DNA of 64,000 nt from S010-25 sp964441285. GTDB taxonomy: Bacteria; Pseudomonadota; Gammaproteobacteria; SZUA-229. The translations under genes and the position numbers were made by a program. Below are positions 36,147-46,442 of this stretch, piece by piece; within the stretch, counting starts at the first letter, position 1, and every line of letters starts with the position of its first letter. The notes under the pieces are model-generated. The model saw only the letters and a program-made list of their open reading frames with translations, was not told the DNA's origin and made no database searches. The DNA is taken from the NCBI GenBank assembly GCA_964441285.1, contig CAYTUK010000009.1:1-64000 (forward strand), written 5' to 3'.

Positions 36147-36216
36147 ATCAGGAACCAGCGTTTCTTTTCTGCTAAAACTAAAGATAAAAAGATACTCATA
36201 GAAAGCCTACTATAAA

Positions 36217-36675
36217 TCATGCTCGTCTGGCACGAAAAAACTGCTGCAACAACTTCCTGCTTTCCTCTTCCAGCAGACCTGATTCAACGGTAAAAGTATG
36301 GTTATGCTGATTCGCCTGCAATAAATCAAAAGCGCCGCCCAATGCGCCGGTACGCGGCTCACTGGCGGCAAAAATGACTGTTGCAATACGCGCATGAATC
36401 ATTGCACCCACACACATTGAGCAGGGTTCAAGGGTAACATAGACAGTGGTATCAATCAGGCGGTAGTTATTGAGTTTTTTACCTGCTTCACGCATTGCTA
36501 TAATTTCAGCGTGGGCAGTGGCATCATGGCGACTTACCGGCTGATTCCAGCCTTCCGCGATCAACTTATCCGCCTTAACAATCACTGCACCAACCGGCAC
36601 TTCACCCACCTGTTCTGCTTTTTTTGCCAGTTGCAGTGCTTTTCCCATCCAGTAGTGATGTTGTTCTTTAACCAT
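36217..36675 (-). CDS. tadA: tRNA-specific adenosine deaminase
   Basis: 152 residues. Deaminase zinc motifs HAEIIAMREAGK (His and catalytic Glu) and PCSMCVGAMIHARI (two Cys). Converts A34 to inosine in tRNA-Arg(ACG). Length and sequence are typical of TadA. Confidence 0.95.
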   Translation of the reverse strand: MVKEQHHYWMGKALQLAKKAEQVGEVPVGAVIVKADKLIAEGWNQPVSRHDATAHAEIIAMREAGKKLNNYRLIDTTVYVTLEPCSMCVGAMIHARIATVIFAASEPRTGALGGAFDLLQANQHNHTFTVESGLLEEESRKLLQQFFRARRA

Positions 36676-36903
36676 AAAATCCGACTATCAAAATTAATGC
36701 CTTAGAAAGTTAGGGTGAAGTAGAGGGTTGGTGTAAAAACCAGTCCTCTACTCTATTCTTAGACTTTGTAGTCTTTATATCTCACCCTTCTCTATTTAAA
36801 CAGCTAACTGCTTGAGTGGTGCCAATATAGGCAAGGTAGCTTGACCAGATGTAATTCCCCAGCACTTCAACTATACCCGCTTAACAGGACCTCTATGGAT
36901 TAT

Positions 36904-37040
36904 TTACTCAGTTGCAACAGATAGGCATCACAATCAACCAGAATGGCTTTGTAATGCCCCCAGAAAATTTTCCATCTGTTTTCTTTTTACGATTATAACG
37001 CTGCGTATAGATACTGCCAATGCGGCACATTTCTCTTTGT
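36904..37040 (-). pseudogene. Remnant of a REP-associated (Y1/RayT-type) transposase
   Basis: Within the 425-base gap beyond tadA, the minus strand contains a decayed middle part of a RayT-like transposase: HWQYLYAA, then YNRKKKTDGKFSGG and, after a frame change, YKAILVDCDAYLLQLSK before a stop at 36904. The order matches the family's YNRxKKTDG...GRYKAILVDxDxYLLQLSRYI stretch. Frameshifted and truncated, so inactive. The rest of the gap holds nothing recognisable. Confidence 0.6.
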
Positions 37041-37100
37041 AAGTTTCCGCGTGTCGTGTTTTCTTATTTTATTTTTCGGAAGAATTACAATATTTCTTAC

Positions 37101-38228
37101 TTAGTCTGTACGTCCCATATACTTCCCTATAAGAGAAATATATTTTTTTATACTTTTTAAATAAAGATAGAATCGTGTTTTAAATGATTTAACATTATAA
37201 ATTAAATATTTATATCTTGATTTCTGTATGTTCCCGAACCAATATTTATAATTTTCACTACCCTTTTGGAAATCGTAATATCTAATATGATAAGTGTCGA
37301 TAAGCTCCTTTAATGAGAGCCAAAGCAGTAATGTACCTAATGAATAAGTTGAATATTTCTGATCATATACAGTTTTTAAAAAATAGCCTTTATTTCCACA
37401 TGTGACAAACATTGTTACCGCAATCGGTTTATACCCCTGTTGAATAATATTTTTTTCAGAACAGATATTAATATTATCTAAATATCTTATTCCTGACTGA
37501 GACTCTCCTAATACATCTTCATACAATAAGAAAAGATATGCTGTAAAACATGAGCTCTTTGATAAAAGCAGCTTTTTATGGAAATCTTTATCTACCTCAT
37601 CATCTTTCCAGCTATTATCCAGGATATCATAGTAACTATCTATATGAAAAGCTGCATCAGTAGAGTTATCAGTATGGGTGAAAATTAACTTTATACCTGA
37701 TTTATTTAATCGGTTAAATCCCGTTCTAATATTTTGCCTAACCTTTTTTTTCAAAGATTCAAAATAATCTTTACCATTAAAATCCGAGCTTATAGATAAA
37801 TGCATATTATCAAAATCTATATTTTTCTCTAGCACGCTCCAATGCTCTGATGAAAGTGAGAAAAATTTTGACATTAAAGCATCATCTTCATCTACTCCAT
37901 TAAATTCTATTGCATCTACATTAAACGCATTTTCTCTAATTAAAAAATTATTAATATAAGGAATAACATCATGCTGGTGATCCGGATGGACGAGGATACC
38001 TCGCTTTGCAGAGTACACATTACCTAGAATATTTAAATAACGTAACTTTACGTATTTATGGTTTCTTTTAGTCGTAATTAAAGGAATGACTGCCACTAGG
38101 TCAGCATCATTATATATTGATAAAATATGCACTTCCTCATAGGTTGTCGCAGATGATTGAAAAACTAATAACATCCAATGAGGTGATAAATAAAAATCCA
38201 TATCGTAAGAAGAGGACCATAACTTCAC
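37101..38228 (-). CDS. GNAT-superfamily (CelD/BcsL-like) acetyltransferase, 5' end probably damaged
   Basis: 375 residues from GTG 38228. Family features of the CelD/BcsL-like GNAT proteins: FYLSPHWMLLVF near the N-terminus, LSIYNDADLVAVIPL, VRQNIRTGFNRL in the middle, and YYDFQKGSENYKYWFG toward the end. Strongly AT-rich compared with neighbours, suggesting transfer. The same frame continues upstream with sensible sequence (RHIVFNDIDESSEFFLDW) but no ATG until it enters a repeat element and stops, so the true start was probably lost. Substrate unknown; relatives act in surface-polysaccharide loci. Confidence 0.65.
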   Translation of the reverse strand: MKLWSSSYDMDFYLSPHWMLLVFQSSATTYEEVHILSIYNDADLVAVIPLITTKRNHKYVKLRYLNILGNVYSAKRGILVHPDHQHDVIPYINNFLIRENAFNVDAIEFNGVDEDDALMSKFFSLSSEHWSVLEKNIDFDNMHLSISSDFNGKDYFESLKKKVRQNIRTGFNRLNKSGIKLIFTHTDNSTDAAFHIDSYYDILDNSWKDDEVDKDFHKKLLLSKSSCFTAYLFLLYEDVLGESQSGIRYLDNINICSEKNIIQQGYKPIAVTMFVTCGNKGYFLKTVYDQKYSTYSLGTLLLWLSLKELIDTYHIRYYDFQKGSENYKYWFGNIQKSRYKYLIYNVKSFKTRFYLYLKSIKKYISLIGKYMGRTD

Positions 38229-38317
38229 CCAATCCAGAAAAAATTCGGATGACTCATCGATGTCATTAAAAACAATATGTCTTATATTATTAATTTTAAT
38301 GGAATTTAGTCCGGTTG

Positions 38318-38446
38318 TTACTAACAGTACAGATGAAAAGGATACTCATTTTCAAGACCGTCAGCCGTAGGGATGCGGGTGTCGAGTCTACAGGATGTAT
38401 TCACCGCGTGTCTTTAACAATGGGTATCCTTTTCATTCGTTTCAGA
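38318..38446 (-). mobile_element. Inverted-repeat element, copy 7, at the 5' side of the GNAT gene
   Basis: TTACTAACAG end, arm, core GACCGTCAGCCGTAGG in the usual direction, arm and CGTTTCAG end. It lies 90 bases before the GTG start of the GNAT-like gene, whose reading frame runs into it. Confidence 0.83.
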
Positions 38447-38526
38447 TATAACCAAGTATATCATACTCATTTAAGATGACGTTTATAATTCTGTGTCACG
38501 GTTAATTTAAATATCCAGCACGTTAT

Positions 38527-38802
38527 CTAAACGACCTTCAAAATAAATAGCAAATTGTGATCATTCCAGGATCCAGTTTTGCACTGGCATTGTCCATTTT
38601 TCGCTTTGTTCTTTTTTATAAATCTATCTGCGCCCAATATCACTGGCTGTCGTTTAGAACAATAAAAATCTGCGATTGTTTTATCAATATCATTTTCTTC
38701 CATTATAAATCTGCCGAGTTCTGTAGTGGTCAATGAAGCTAAAGACTTAATGAGATGAATGTGCGCGGATTCTATCAGAGACGGAAGCTTAGACCACTTC
38801 AT
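38527..38802 (-). pseudogene. C-terminal remnant of a RayT-like transposase
   Basis: 91 residues. KWSKLPSLIESAHIHLIKSL and then DFYCSKRQPVILGADRFIKK resemble the C-terminal part of REP-associated transposases (WSS...; FY...RPVLGSExFIEK). The catalytic Y1 half is absent. The order relative to the 36904-37040 remnant shows they come from two different copies. Assignment is by pattern only. Confidence 0.4.
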
Positions 38803-39007
38803 AAAAAGGCCGGATATATGGAAGCAATACTTTTAGCTATACCGTTATTTTATCTTGCAATACAGGGTAGCATCATATACGGCTTCTTAGATTTTTCGAC
38901 TGTAAATTTACCAGACCGAATGATATTCAGATAAACCGTTATTTACTGAACAGTTCGGCCAAAAAGTACAGTAGATTGGGGAACGCAAGTAAGTTCTCTT
39001 TATCCAG

Positions 39008-39400
39008 TTATTTACCCATTACTTCTATTTCATAAATATCTGTTGAAGAGAAATCCGATGTTACTAGAAGCTTAATAGAGCTTGCTAGTATAGGCGTGCT
39101 CAGTGTGCAGCGAACAGATTTATTTGCAAAAAAGCTTGATGAAGAACAGGTTATAGGCGCCTTCAACCCACCGAGATAAACGAGACCAACCGCTTTATAG
39201 TTACTGTTATCGTTAGAGATCTGCACACGGATACCTGATGTTGTAATGCCATTAAGTGAATTAAAAATCAAATTATTTGTGTATATGGTAATCTCGCTTA
39301 CAGTATATAATTTATTAAATGTTACTGTAATAGAATCACCATCCTTGGCACCAGCCCAGAATGATGTAGTTGTGGTATCACCATCAATAGTGGATGACAT
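39008..39400 (-). pseudogene. Discoidin (F5/8 type C)-like domain fragment
   Basis: About 130 residues forming one beta-sandwich domain: SSTIDGDTTTTSFWAGAKDG, VSEITIYTNN, IRVQISNDNSNYKAVG and a closing IYEIEVMGK. The sequence continues sensibly upstream (SVYHSWRSISYTNN) to a stop near 39445, without a start codon or signal peptide. It looks like the tail of a once larger surface protein. AT-rich like its neighbours. Confidence 0.5.
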
Positions 39401-39560
39401 ATTGTTTGTATAAGAGATGGATCTCCAGCTATGATAAACAGACTCATTTTATGTTGGACAAGACTGACATTTCACAGCCTGGTTTTTGTGTGCGACAATG
39501 AGCAAAACGAATAGCACACACAAACTGAGCTATCTAATTTATAAATTTTGGAGAAATTCA

Positions 39561-40130
39561 ATGAGTACAGTAATCGATGAAGTTGACTATGGCCCTTTAG
39601 CACAACTAATCGGGAAATGGGTTGGAAGTAAAGGACTAGATAATGCACCGGATGCAAAAACAAAGCCCGATGAAACAACTTTTACAGATGAAATAATTTT
39701 TACTGTTTCAGGCCCAGCTGAAAATGCAGAAGAACAAAATTTAGTATCTATTAAATACCATCATGTAGTCCGTAAGCTAGAGAATGGGCATGTTTTTCAT
39801 GATCAAATAGGTCACTGGATTTACGAGAAAAGTACAAATATTATAATGCACTCTTTAAGTATACCCCGAGCTGTATGCTTACTTGCTGGAGGAGAGTACC
39901 AGGAGAATAATGGCGAAAGTATATTTAATGTAGAGGCCAAAGCAGGAAGTCAAACATATGGTATTATGCAATCACCATTTATGCTAGAAAAAGCAAGCAC
40001 TAAAGCATTTAAAATGCACTTATCTGTTAAAGGCAATACGCTCAATTATCACGAAGTCACCTCTTTATACATTTATGGAAAAGATTTTGAGCATATTGAT
40101 AAAAGCACATTGCTTCGTGTTACATATTAA
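39561..40130 (+). CDS. Nitrobindin/THAP4-like heme-binding beta-barrel protein
   Basis: 189 residues from ATG 39561, with GGAGA upstream. The fatty-acid-binding-like barrel pattern of this family is seen: PLAQLIGKWVGSKG at the start, QNLVSIKYHHVVR, HDQIGHWIYE and SLYIYGKDFEHIDKSTLLRV at the end. Family members bind heme or small lipophilic ligands. Metal or heme ligation was not established. More AT-rich than the flanking housekeeping genes. Confidence 0.7.
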   Translation: MSTVIDEVDYGPLAQLIGKWVGSKGLDNAPDAKTKPDETTFTDEIIFTVSGPAENAEEQNLVSIKYHHVVRKLENGHVFHDQIGHWIYEKSTNIIMHSLSIPRAVCLLAGGEYQENNGESIFNVEAKAGSQTYGIMQSPFMLEKASTKAFKMHLSVKGNTLNYHEVTSLYIYGKDFEHIDKSTLLRVTY

Positions 40131-40270
40131 CAAGCTTAAAAAGCTAATAATTAGCAACACCGGACAATTCAAAACGGCGCTTGTTTTGCTAGAAAAGCAG
40201 CAAAAACGTGCCTCTTAGTATGGGTTAGGCGTCGTATATGGCTGCTTAGACTCATGTCGAAATTGACATA

Positions 40271-40317
40271 GACTAACAGTACAGATGAAAAGGACACCCA
40301 TTGTTCAAGACCGTCAA
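40271..40317 (-). repeat. Truncated inverted-repeat element, copy 8
   Basis: CTAACAGTACAGATGAAAAG, one arm and the first bases of the core (GACCGTCA) remain; then the similarity stops. It lies in the 298-base gap before the end of guaA. Confidence 0.7.
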
Positions 40318-40428
40318 TAAATCTGTGTCACTGTCTCGGAAAATGCTGATGCCGTGGATGCTTAAATACCATGAGAAGATGAACAAACATGACATAAAAA
40401 AGGATGCTCGCAGATACCCGATGCTCGG

Positions 40429-42000
40429 CTACTCCCACTCGATGGTGGCAGGCGGTTTACCGGATATATCGTAGGTGACACGGGAAATGCCATCTACTTC
40501 GTTAATAATTCGCGTTGAAACATGGCCCAGAAAATCATACGGCAGGTGTGCCCAGCGTGCGGTCATAAAGTCAACGGTTTCGACCGCACGCAGCGCAACC
40601 ACATAATCATAACGCCGACCATCGCCCATTACGCCGACTGATTTAACCGGAATAAACACGGTAAATGCCTGGCTTACCTTGTCATACAGATCATGTTTAT
40701 ATAATTCTTCAATAAAAATATGATCCGCAAGGCGTAACAGATCGGCGAATTCTTTTTTAACCTGGCCCAGGATACGCACACCCAGACCCGGCCCTGGAAA
40801 TGGATGCCGGTAAACCATTGCTGAAGGCAGTCCCAGTTCAACACCAAGCTTACGGACTTCATCCTTAAACAATTCACGTAAAGGTTCAACCAGTTTTAAC
40901 TTCATGTCATCTGGCAGACCACCCACATTATGGTGTGATTTAATTAAATGTGAATTTTTACTGCCGGCAGATTCAATCACGTCAGGATAAATCGTCCCCT
41001 GCGCTAACCAGTTGGCGTTGCTTAATTTAGCCGACTCTTCTTCAAAAATTTCAACAAAAACCCGGCCAATAATTTTTCGTTTCTGTTCCGGGTCGGCAAC
41101 ACCGTCCAGCGCTGTTAAAAATCGCTGTTCGGCATCAACACGAATCACTTTAACCCCCATGTTCTGGGCAAAAGTCATCATCACCTGATCACCTTCCTGA
41201 TAACGCAGCAAACCGTTGTCGACAAACACGCAGGTTAGCTGGTCACCAATCGCCTGATGCAATAAAGCCGCGACAACCGAGGAATCGACACCCCCTGATA
41301 AACCCAGAACCACTTCATCATCACCTACCTGCTGACGCACACGTTCGATATTATCGTGAATAATATTGCCCGCAGTCCAGTTAGCCGCACAACCGCATAT
41401 AGTATGGACAAAACGTTCAATAATACGTTGTCCCTGTTTGGTATGGGTGACTTCGGGATGAAATTGCACACCGTAAAAATCACGTTCTTCATCGGCCATA
41501 CCGGCCAGTGGTGCATTATCCGTACTGGCAATACAGACAAAACCTTCCGGTAATGTTTCCACCTTATCACCATGTGACATCCATACATCGAGCAAACCAT
41601 AACCTTCGGCCGTCACATGATCTTCAATCTCTTTTAATAAAGCACTGTGATTACGTGCCCGCAACTGTGCGAAACCGAATTCTCGATGCGTTGAAACCCC
41701 GACTTTACCACCAAGTTGAGCCGCCATCGTCTGCATGCCGTAACAGATGCCCAGCACAGGTATGCCTAAATGGAATATTAGCTCAGGTGCCTTTAGCGTT
41801 ACTTCATCCTCAGTGGCCGATTCCGGGCCACCGGATAAGATAACACCACTGGGTCTGAAATCGGCTATTTCCTGGTCATTAATCGAAGTATGATGGATTT
41901 CACAATACACCCCGGCTTCACGTATGCGACGCGCGATTAACTGCGTATATTGAGAGCCAAAGTCGAGAATTAAAATCCGGTCGGAATGAATGTCTTGCAT
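40429..42000 (-). CDS. guaA: GMP synthase (glutamine-hydrolysing)
   Basis: 523 residues. N-terminal class I glutamine amidotransferase with the nucleophile in LGICYGMQ and the His-Glu pair in QFHPEVTHT. ATP pyrophosphatase domain with P-loop GLSGGVDSSVVAALLH, then the dimerisation domain ending TRVTYDISGKPPATIEWE. Converts XMP to GMP. Downstream of guaB with an 80-base gap, so probably one operon. Confidence 0.98.
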   Translation of the reverse strand: MQDIHSDRILILDFGSQYTQLIARRIREAGVYCEIHHTSINDQEIADFRPSGVILSGGPESATEDEVTLKAPELIFHLGIPVLGICYGMQTMAAQLGGKVGVSTHREFGFAQLRARNHSALLKEIEDHVTAEGYGLLDVWMSHGDKVETLPEGFVCIASTDNAPLAGMADEERDFYGVQFHPEVTHTKQGQRIIERFVHTICGCAANWTAGNIIHDNIERVRQQVGDDEVVLGLSGGVDSSVVAALLHQAIGDQLTCVFVDNGLLRYQEGDQVMMTFAQNMGVKVIRVDAEQRFLTALDGVADPEQKRKIIGRVFVEIFEEESAKLSNANWLAQGTIYPDVIESAGSKNSHLIKSHHNVGGLPDDMKLKLVEPLRELFKDEVRKLGVELGLPSAMVYRHPFPGPGLGVRILGQVKKEFADLLRLADHIFIEELYKHDLYDKVSQAFTVFIPVKSVGVMGDGRRYDYVVALRAVETVDFMTARWAHLPYDFLGHVSTRIINEVDGISRVTYDISGKPPATIEWE

Positions 42001-42080
42001 AAGCGTGTATTCTTTAATAATTTATTTACTTGGGACCTTTGCTCAAAACAGGCGCGAAAGCAAAATGCGGTAAAATTATT

Positions 42081-43538
42081 TTATGAACTACGGTAGTTCG
42101 GTGCTTCTTTGGTAATCGTTACATCATGCACATGCGATTCAGACATGCCCGCACCGGAGATTCTTACAAACTTCGGTTTGGTGCGCATCTCATCCAGACT
42201 CACGCAACCCACATACCCCATGCTGGAGCGTAACCCGCCCATCATCTGATGCACAATGGTACCCATTGATCCCTTGTAGGCAACGCGGCCTTCAATGCCT
42301 TCTGGAACCAGTTTTTCACTGCCTTCAGAGCTATCCTGAAAATACCTGTCACTGGAACCCTGTTTCATCGCACCAATAGACCCCATGCCGCGATAAGCTT
42401 TATAGGAACGACCCTGGTATAAAATTACATCACCTGGGGCTTCTTCAGTGCCTGCCAGCATACCGCCGACCATAATACAGTAACCACCCGCTGCGATGGC
42501 TTTGGCCATGTCACCTGAATAACGGATACCACCATCAGCAATCAACGGCACCCCTGTCCCTTCCAGCGCCTGCGCCACATTAGCCACCGCCGTAATCTGC
42601 GGCACACCGACACCAGCAACAATGCGAGTAGTACAGATTGAACCTGGACCAATGCCCACTTTTACCCCATCGGCACCGGCTTCTACCAACGCTCTGGCGG
42701 CTTCACCCGTCGCGATATTGCCACCGATAACCTGGACAGTATAATTTTTCTTCACCCAGTTGACACGGTCAAGCACTGTCTGCGAGTGCCCATGTGCGGT
42801 ATCGACGACAATAACATCCACACCCGCATTGACCAATGCTTTAACCCGTTCCTCAGTGCCTTTCCCCGTCCCCACAGCGGCACCCACGCGTAAACGACCT
42901 TCAGCATCTTTGCTCGCATTGGGGAAATCGGTGGATTTCTGAATATCTTTTACTGTAATCATGCCACGCAACTGAAACGCATCATTGACGACCAGCACTC
43001 GTTCAATGCGGTGCTCCTGTAACAATGCCAGCACTTCATTTCGGCTTGCACCTTCCTTTACCGTAACCAGCTTTTCTTTTGTCGTCATCACCGCACTGAC
43101 GGGTTTATCCAGCCCAGTTTCAAAACGGACATCTCGACTGGTAACCAGCCCCACCAGATTGTCACCCTGGATCACCGGTACACCGGAAATATTATTTTTT
43201 TCGCGCACCGCTATGACTTCACGCACCGTCATCTCTGGTGTTACTGACACCGGCTCGGTGATCACACCACTTTCATATTTCTTGACTGTTCTAACTTCTG
43301 CGGCCTGCTCCTCGGGCGTCATATTTTTATGAATAATACCCAGCCCCCCTTCCTGCGCCAGCGCAATAGAAAGACGCGCTTCGGTCACCGTGTCCATCGC
43401 TGCCGATAACAGGGGGATATTGAGTTCAATATCCCGTGTAACGCGGGTTTTCAACGAAACATCTTTGGGCATAATGATCGAATGCGCGGGAACAAGTAAA
43501 ACGTCATCAAAAGTGAGCGCTTCTTCGATTATAAGCAT
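42081..43538 (-). CDS. guaB: Inosine-5'-monophosphate dehydrogenase
   Basis: 485 residues. TIM barrel interrupted by two CBS domains (about 95-210). Active-site loop GSICTTR holds the catalytic cysteine, and the mobile flap YRGMGSIGAMK follows. Oxidises IMP to XMP. Leads the guaBA pair. Confidence 0.98.
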   Translation of the reverse strand: MLIIEEALTFDDVLLVPAHSIIMPKDVSLKTRVTRDIELNIPLLSAAMDTVTEARLSIALAQEGGLGIIHKNMTPEEQAAEVRTVKKYESGVITEPVSVTPEMTVREVIAVREKNNISGVPVIQGDNLVGLVTSRDVRFETGLDKPVSAVMTTKEKLVTVKEGASRNEVLALLQEHRIERVLVVNDAFQLRGMITVKDIQKSTDFPNASKDAEGRLRVGAAVGTGKGTEERVKALVNAGVDVIVVDTAHGHSQTVLDRVNWVKKNYTVQVIGGNIATGEAARALVEAGADGVKVGIGPGSICTTRIVAGVGVPQITAVANVAQALEGTGVPLIADGGIRYSGDMAKAIAAGGYCIMVGGMLAGTEEAPGDVILYQGRSYKAYRGMGSIGAMKQGSSDRYFQDSSEGSEKLVPEGIEGRVAYKGSMGTIVHQMMGGLRSSMGYVGCVSLDEMRTKPKFVRISGAGMSESHVHDVTITKEAPNYRSS

Positions 43539-43650
43539 TGTGATTCCTACCGTAGCCGAGGTTTTAAAAACCGCTAATTATAGGATACCTGTAGTAATTA
43601 AACAATGACTCCTGACTTTAACCAACCTGATTAACCAGTCATCAGGGCTA

Positions 43651-46257
43651 TCATGGCGTTTCAAGCAACTGACGCAGGATACAACTTAATTCAGGGATGT
43701 CTATCGGTTTGGTCAGCACACAACTTGAGGTCATATCTTCCTGTACCTGATCTTCACCGTAACCCGTCTGGAACACGACTGGTAGCACAGGAGCGAGCTC
43801 ACGCATGCGTCGTGCTGCATCAACACCGCTCAGCTGCGGCATCACCACATCAAGTAAAGCCAGTTTAATCTCATTATGATGCTGCTCAAATAACTGCACT
43901 GCCTGCATTCCATCTGTCGCAGCCAACACATAATACCCCATCGATTCCAACAGCTCCTGGGTGACTTCACGCACTGCCGGCTCATCATCGGCTAACAAAA
44001 TGGTTTCACCCTTACCCATAATTATCTGCTGTTCGGTATCCGCGCTGGACAACTGATGATCATCGATTAACGGTAACCACACATGAAAGGCACAGCCCTT
44101 CCCTTGTTCACTTTCCACTTCAATCACACCATGGTGGGACTGTACTGTGCCATAAACCATCGCCAGCCCTAACCCGGTACCTTCACCAACCTTTTTGGTG
44201 GTAAAGAAAGGGTCAAATATTCTATTCTGAATTTCCAGATTAATGCCGCAGCCATTATCGGCTACCGTCAGCTGAACAAACGGGTCATTGGGCAGTGCTG
44301 GGTATTTTAGCCGCCACTTTTTATCCGGCTGCACCACTGCCAGTGAAACCTGTATTTCAGGCTGACTACATCCCCTCACAGCATATCGCGCATTAGTAAT
44401 AAGGTTGAGCAAAACCTGCTGCAGTAAGGTGACATCACCTTTCACCGTACAGGCTTCTACAGGAACATTTAAGCTTAGGTGAATGCTTTCAGGAATACCA
44501 CTACGTGCCATTTTAATGGCTTCTTTGAGGAAAGGCTTCAACGCCAGTACCTGTAGATGAGCGTCACCTTTGCGGGCGAAGGTCAGTAACTGAGAAATTA
44601 CATCTGCCGCCCTGAAGCCAGTAACTTCAACCTGTTTTAATTTTTCCTGCGCCTGTGGATTATCCGGCAAATCTTTGCGTACCAGATATAACGTGCCCAA
44701 CATACCCGCCAGCATATTATTGAAATCATGTGCAATGCCTCCAGCCAGAGTACCGATTGCTTCCATTTTCTGCGCCTGGCGAAACTGGGCTTCCAGTGTC
44801 TTTTCAGCATCTCTATGGCGTAGCACTTCCAAACCAAAGGCCAGGTCGCCAACTAGCTCCTGCAACAACTCCATCTCTTCAGGATAGAATGCATTTGGCG
44901 TTGATGCATAAATATTCAGCACTCCCGCTATTTCTTCATCGACGATAAGTGGAAAAGATACACTTGCGGCATATCCCTGTTTAAGTGCCTGCTCCCGCCA
45001 CGGCAAAAAAGCAGGGTCATGAAGAATGTCCTGGCAAACGACAAAGCGGTGCCCACGAATAGAGCGCCCGGAAGGTCCCTGACCAAGCGCATTATCTGCC
45101 CAGGAAATACGCACATCCGACAAATAGTTATCATTAAATCCGGCATGTGCCACAGGTTTCACGCTGCAGGCATCATCATGCACAGCCTCGCCCACCCAGG
45201 CCATAACATACCCCCCTTCATCGACGATAAGCTGACAGATAGTGGCGAGCAAAAGGGGCTCCTCTGTAGCGCGAATCAAGGCCTGATTGCAATCACTAAG
45301 CATGCGTAAGGTGCGGTTCGCATTTGCCAGTTTCCCCCTTGCCTGTTTCCGTTCCGCCAATAGCTGCGCATTTTGCAGTGCTGCAGCCACAATACCAGCC
45401 AGAGATTTAAGCATCACCAAATCCTGTTCATCAAAATCTTCACCATCAAGACGATCATGGATTTCGAAACAACCAAGTATATTAGCATTTACATCCAGTA
45501 TGGGTGTATCAACAAGTTTGATAAAACCAAGTTGCTGCTGAATTTCAGCAATAACATGCGGGTCATGCCGAGCGTCATTACTGAAATATGTCTGCTGTGT
45601 TTCCAGCACATGTCCTGGTACGCCATAACCGGCTGGAAAAGTTAACGCAATGGGCATCACTTTTCCAGCCTGCACATATTCTTGAAAGCACATGCAGCCA
45701 TCTTTATACAGGCCAACCGCACCAGAATCACAGTCCACCAGCCGCAGCGCCAGGTTGACAAGCTTACGGATAATCTGCTGCTCATCCAGGGTTTCGTTGA
45801 TGCTTCGACCGGCTTCAGCTAATATCGCCAGCTGCCGCTCACGCCTTACTATCAGGGACTCATGCCGTTTACTTTCACTAATATCAAAGACAAATCCGAA
45901 TATGCTTAGCGGCCCGTCTTCACCCATATGGACAAAAATAATATCTCTAATCCAGACCCAGCGACCTTCTGCCGAGCGCATTCGATACTCAAATTCATGA
46001 TTTTCTCCGGCTTTTATATTGCTCCGACAAAAAGCAATAACCTCATCCCTGTCATCTGGATGAATACGATCCGCCCACGTTGCCAGATTAATCAAAACTT
46101 CGGGTGCAATGCCAAGAATATTTCTGATTTGTGCGCCTACATGGGTAAAACGGTCTGTCGCAAAATCATAGGCCCAGGGAATCGCACCTACCGAGTCAAG
46201 CAGTACCTGATATTGCTTCTCGCTAGCCTCCAGTCCATCCTCATCAACAAATGACAT
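43651..46257 (-). CDS. Soluble hybrid sensor histidine kinase (PAS-GAF-GAF-HK-REC)
   Basis: 868 residues, no membrane helix. PAS/PAC about 12-135, GAF about 145-300, second GAF-like domain about 315-480, HisKA with phospho-accepting H510 in GGIAHDFNN, HATPase with DNGCGINLEIQNRIFDPFFTTKK and GTGLGLAMVYG, and a receiver domain from about 745 with LLDVVMP. A sole C-terminal receiver suggests internal phosphorelay or regulation of an unlinked output. Signal unknown; GAF domains suggest small ligands. Confidence 0.9.
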   Translation of the reverse strand: MSFVDEDGLEASEKQYQVLLDSVGAIPWAYDFATDRFTHVGAQIRNILGIAPEVLINLATWADRIHPDDRDEVIAFCRSNIKAGENHEFEYRMRSAEGRWVWIRDIIFVHMGEDGPLSIFGFVFDISESKRHESLIVRRERQLAILAEAGRSINETLDEQQIIRKLVNLALRLVDCDSGAVGLYKDGCMCFQEYVQAGKVMPIALTFPAGYGVPGHVLETQQTYFSNDARHDPHVIAEIQQQLGFIKLVDTPILDVNANILGCFEIHDRLDGEDFDEQDLVMLKSLAGIVAAALQNAQLLAERKQARGKLANANRTLRMLSDCNQALIRATEEPLLLATICQLIVDEGGYVMAWVGEAVHDDACSVKPVAHAGFNDNYLSDVRISWADNALGQGPSGRSIRGHRFVVCQDILHDPAFLPWREQALKQGYAASVSFPLIVDEEIAGVLNIYASTPNAFYPEEMELLQELVGDLAFGLEVLRHRDAEKTLEAQFRQAQKMEAIGTLAGGIAHDFNNMLAGMLGTLYLVRKDLPDNPQAQEKLKQVEVTGFRAADVISQLLTFARKGDAHLQVLALKPFLKEAIKMARSGIPESIHLSLNVPVEACTVKGDVTLLQQVLLNLITNARYAVRGCSQPEIQVSLAVVQPDKKWRLKYPALPNDPFVQLTVADNGCGINLEIQNRIFDPFFTTKKVGEGTGLGLAMVYGTVQSHHGVIEVESEQGKGCAFHVWLPLIDDHQLSSADTEQQIIMGKGETILLADDEPAVREVTQELLESMGYYVLAATDGMQAVQLFEQHHNEIKLALLDVVMPQLSGVDAARRMRELAPVLPVVFQTGYGEDQVQEDMTSSCVLTKPIDIPELSCILRQLLETP

Positions 46258-46442
46258 AAATAAAACCCCATAGCAATGCTGTGGTTACTATAGTACTGAC
46301 AATACCATAACAACCGTGACAAATTCTGCATTTTGCCGTATAACGACTGCTTTAATAATAACAAGTATTATCTCACTGATTGAAGCATTTATTAATGGAT
46401 AATTGACTCGCTAATTAGTAAGGGTAAATCCGATTTCATTTT

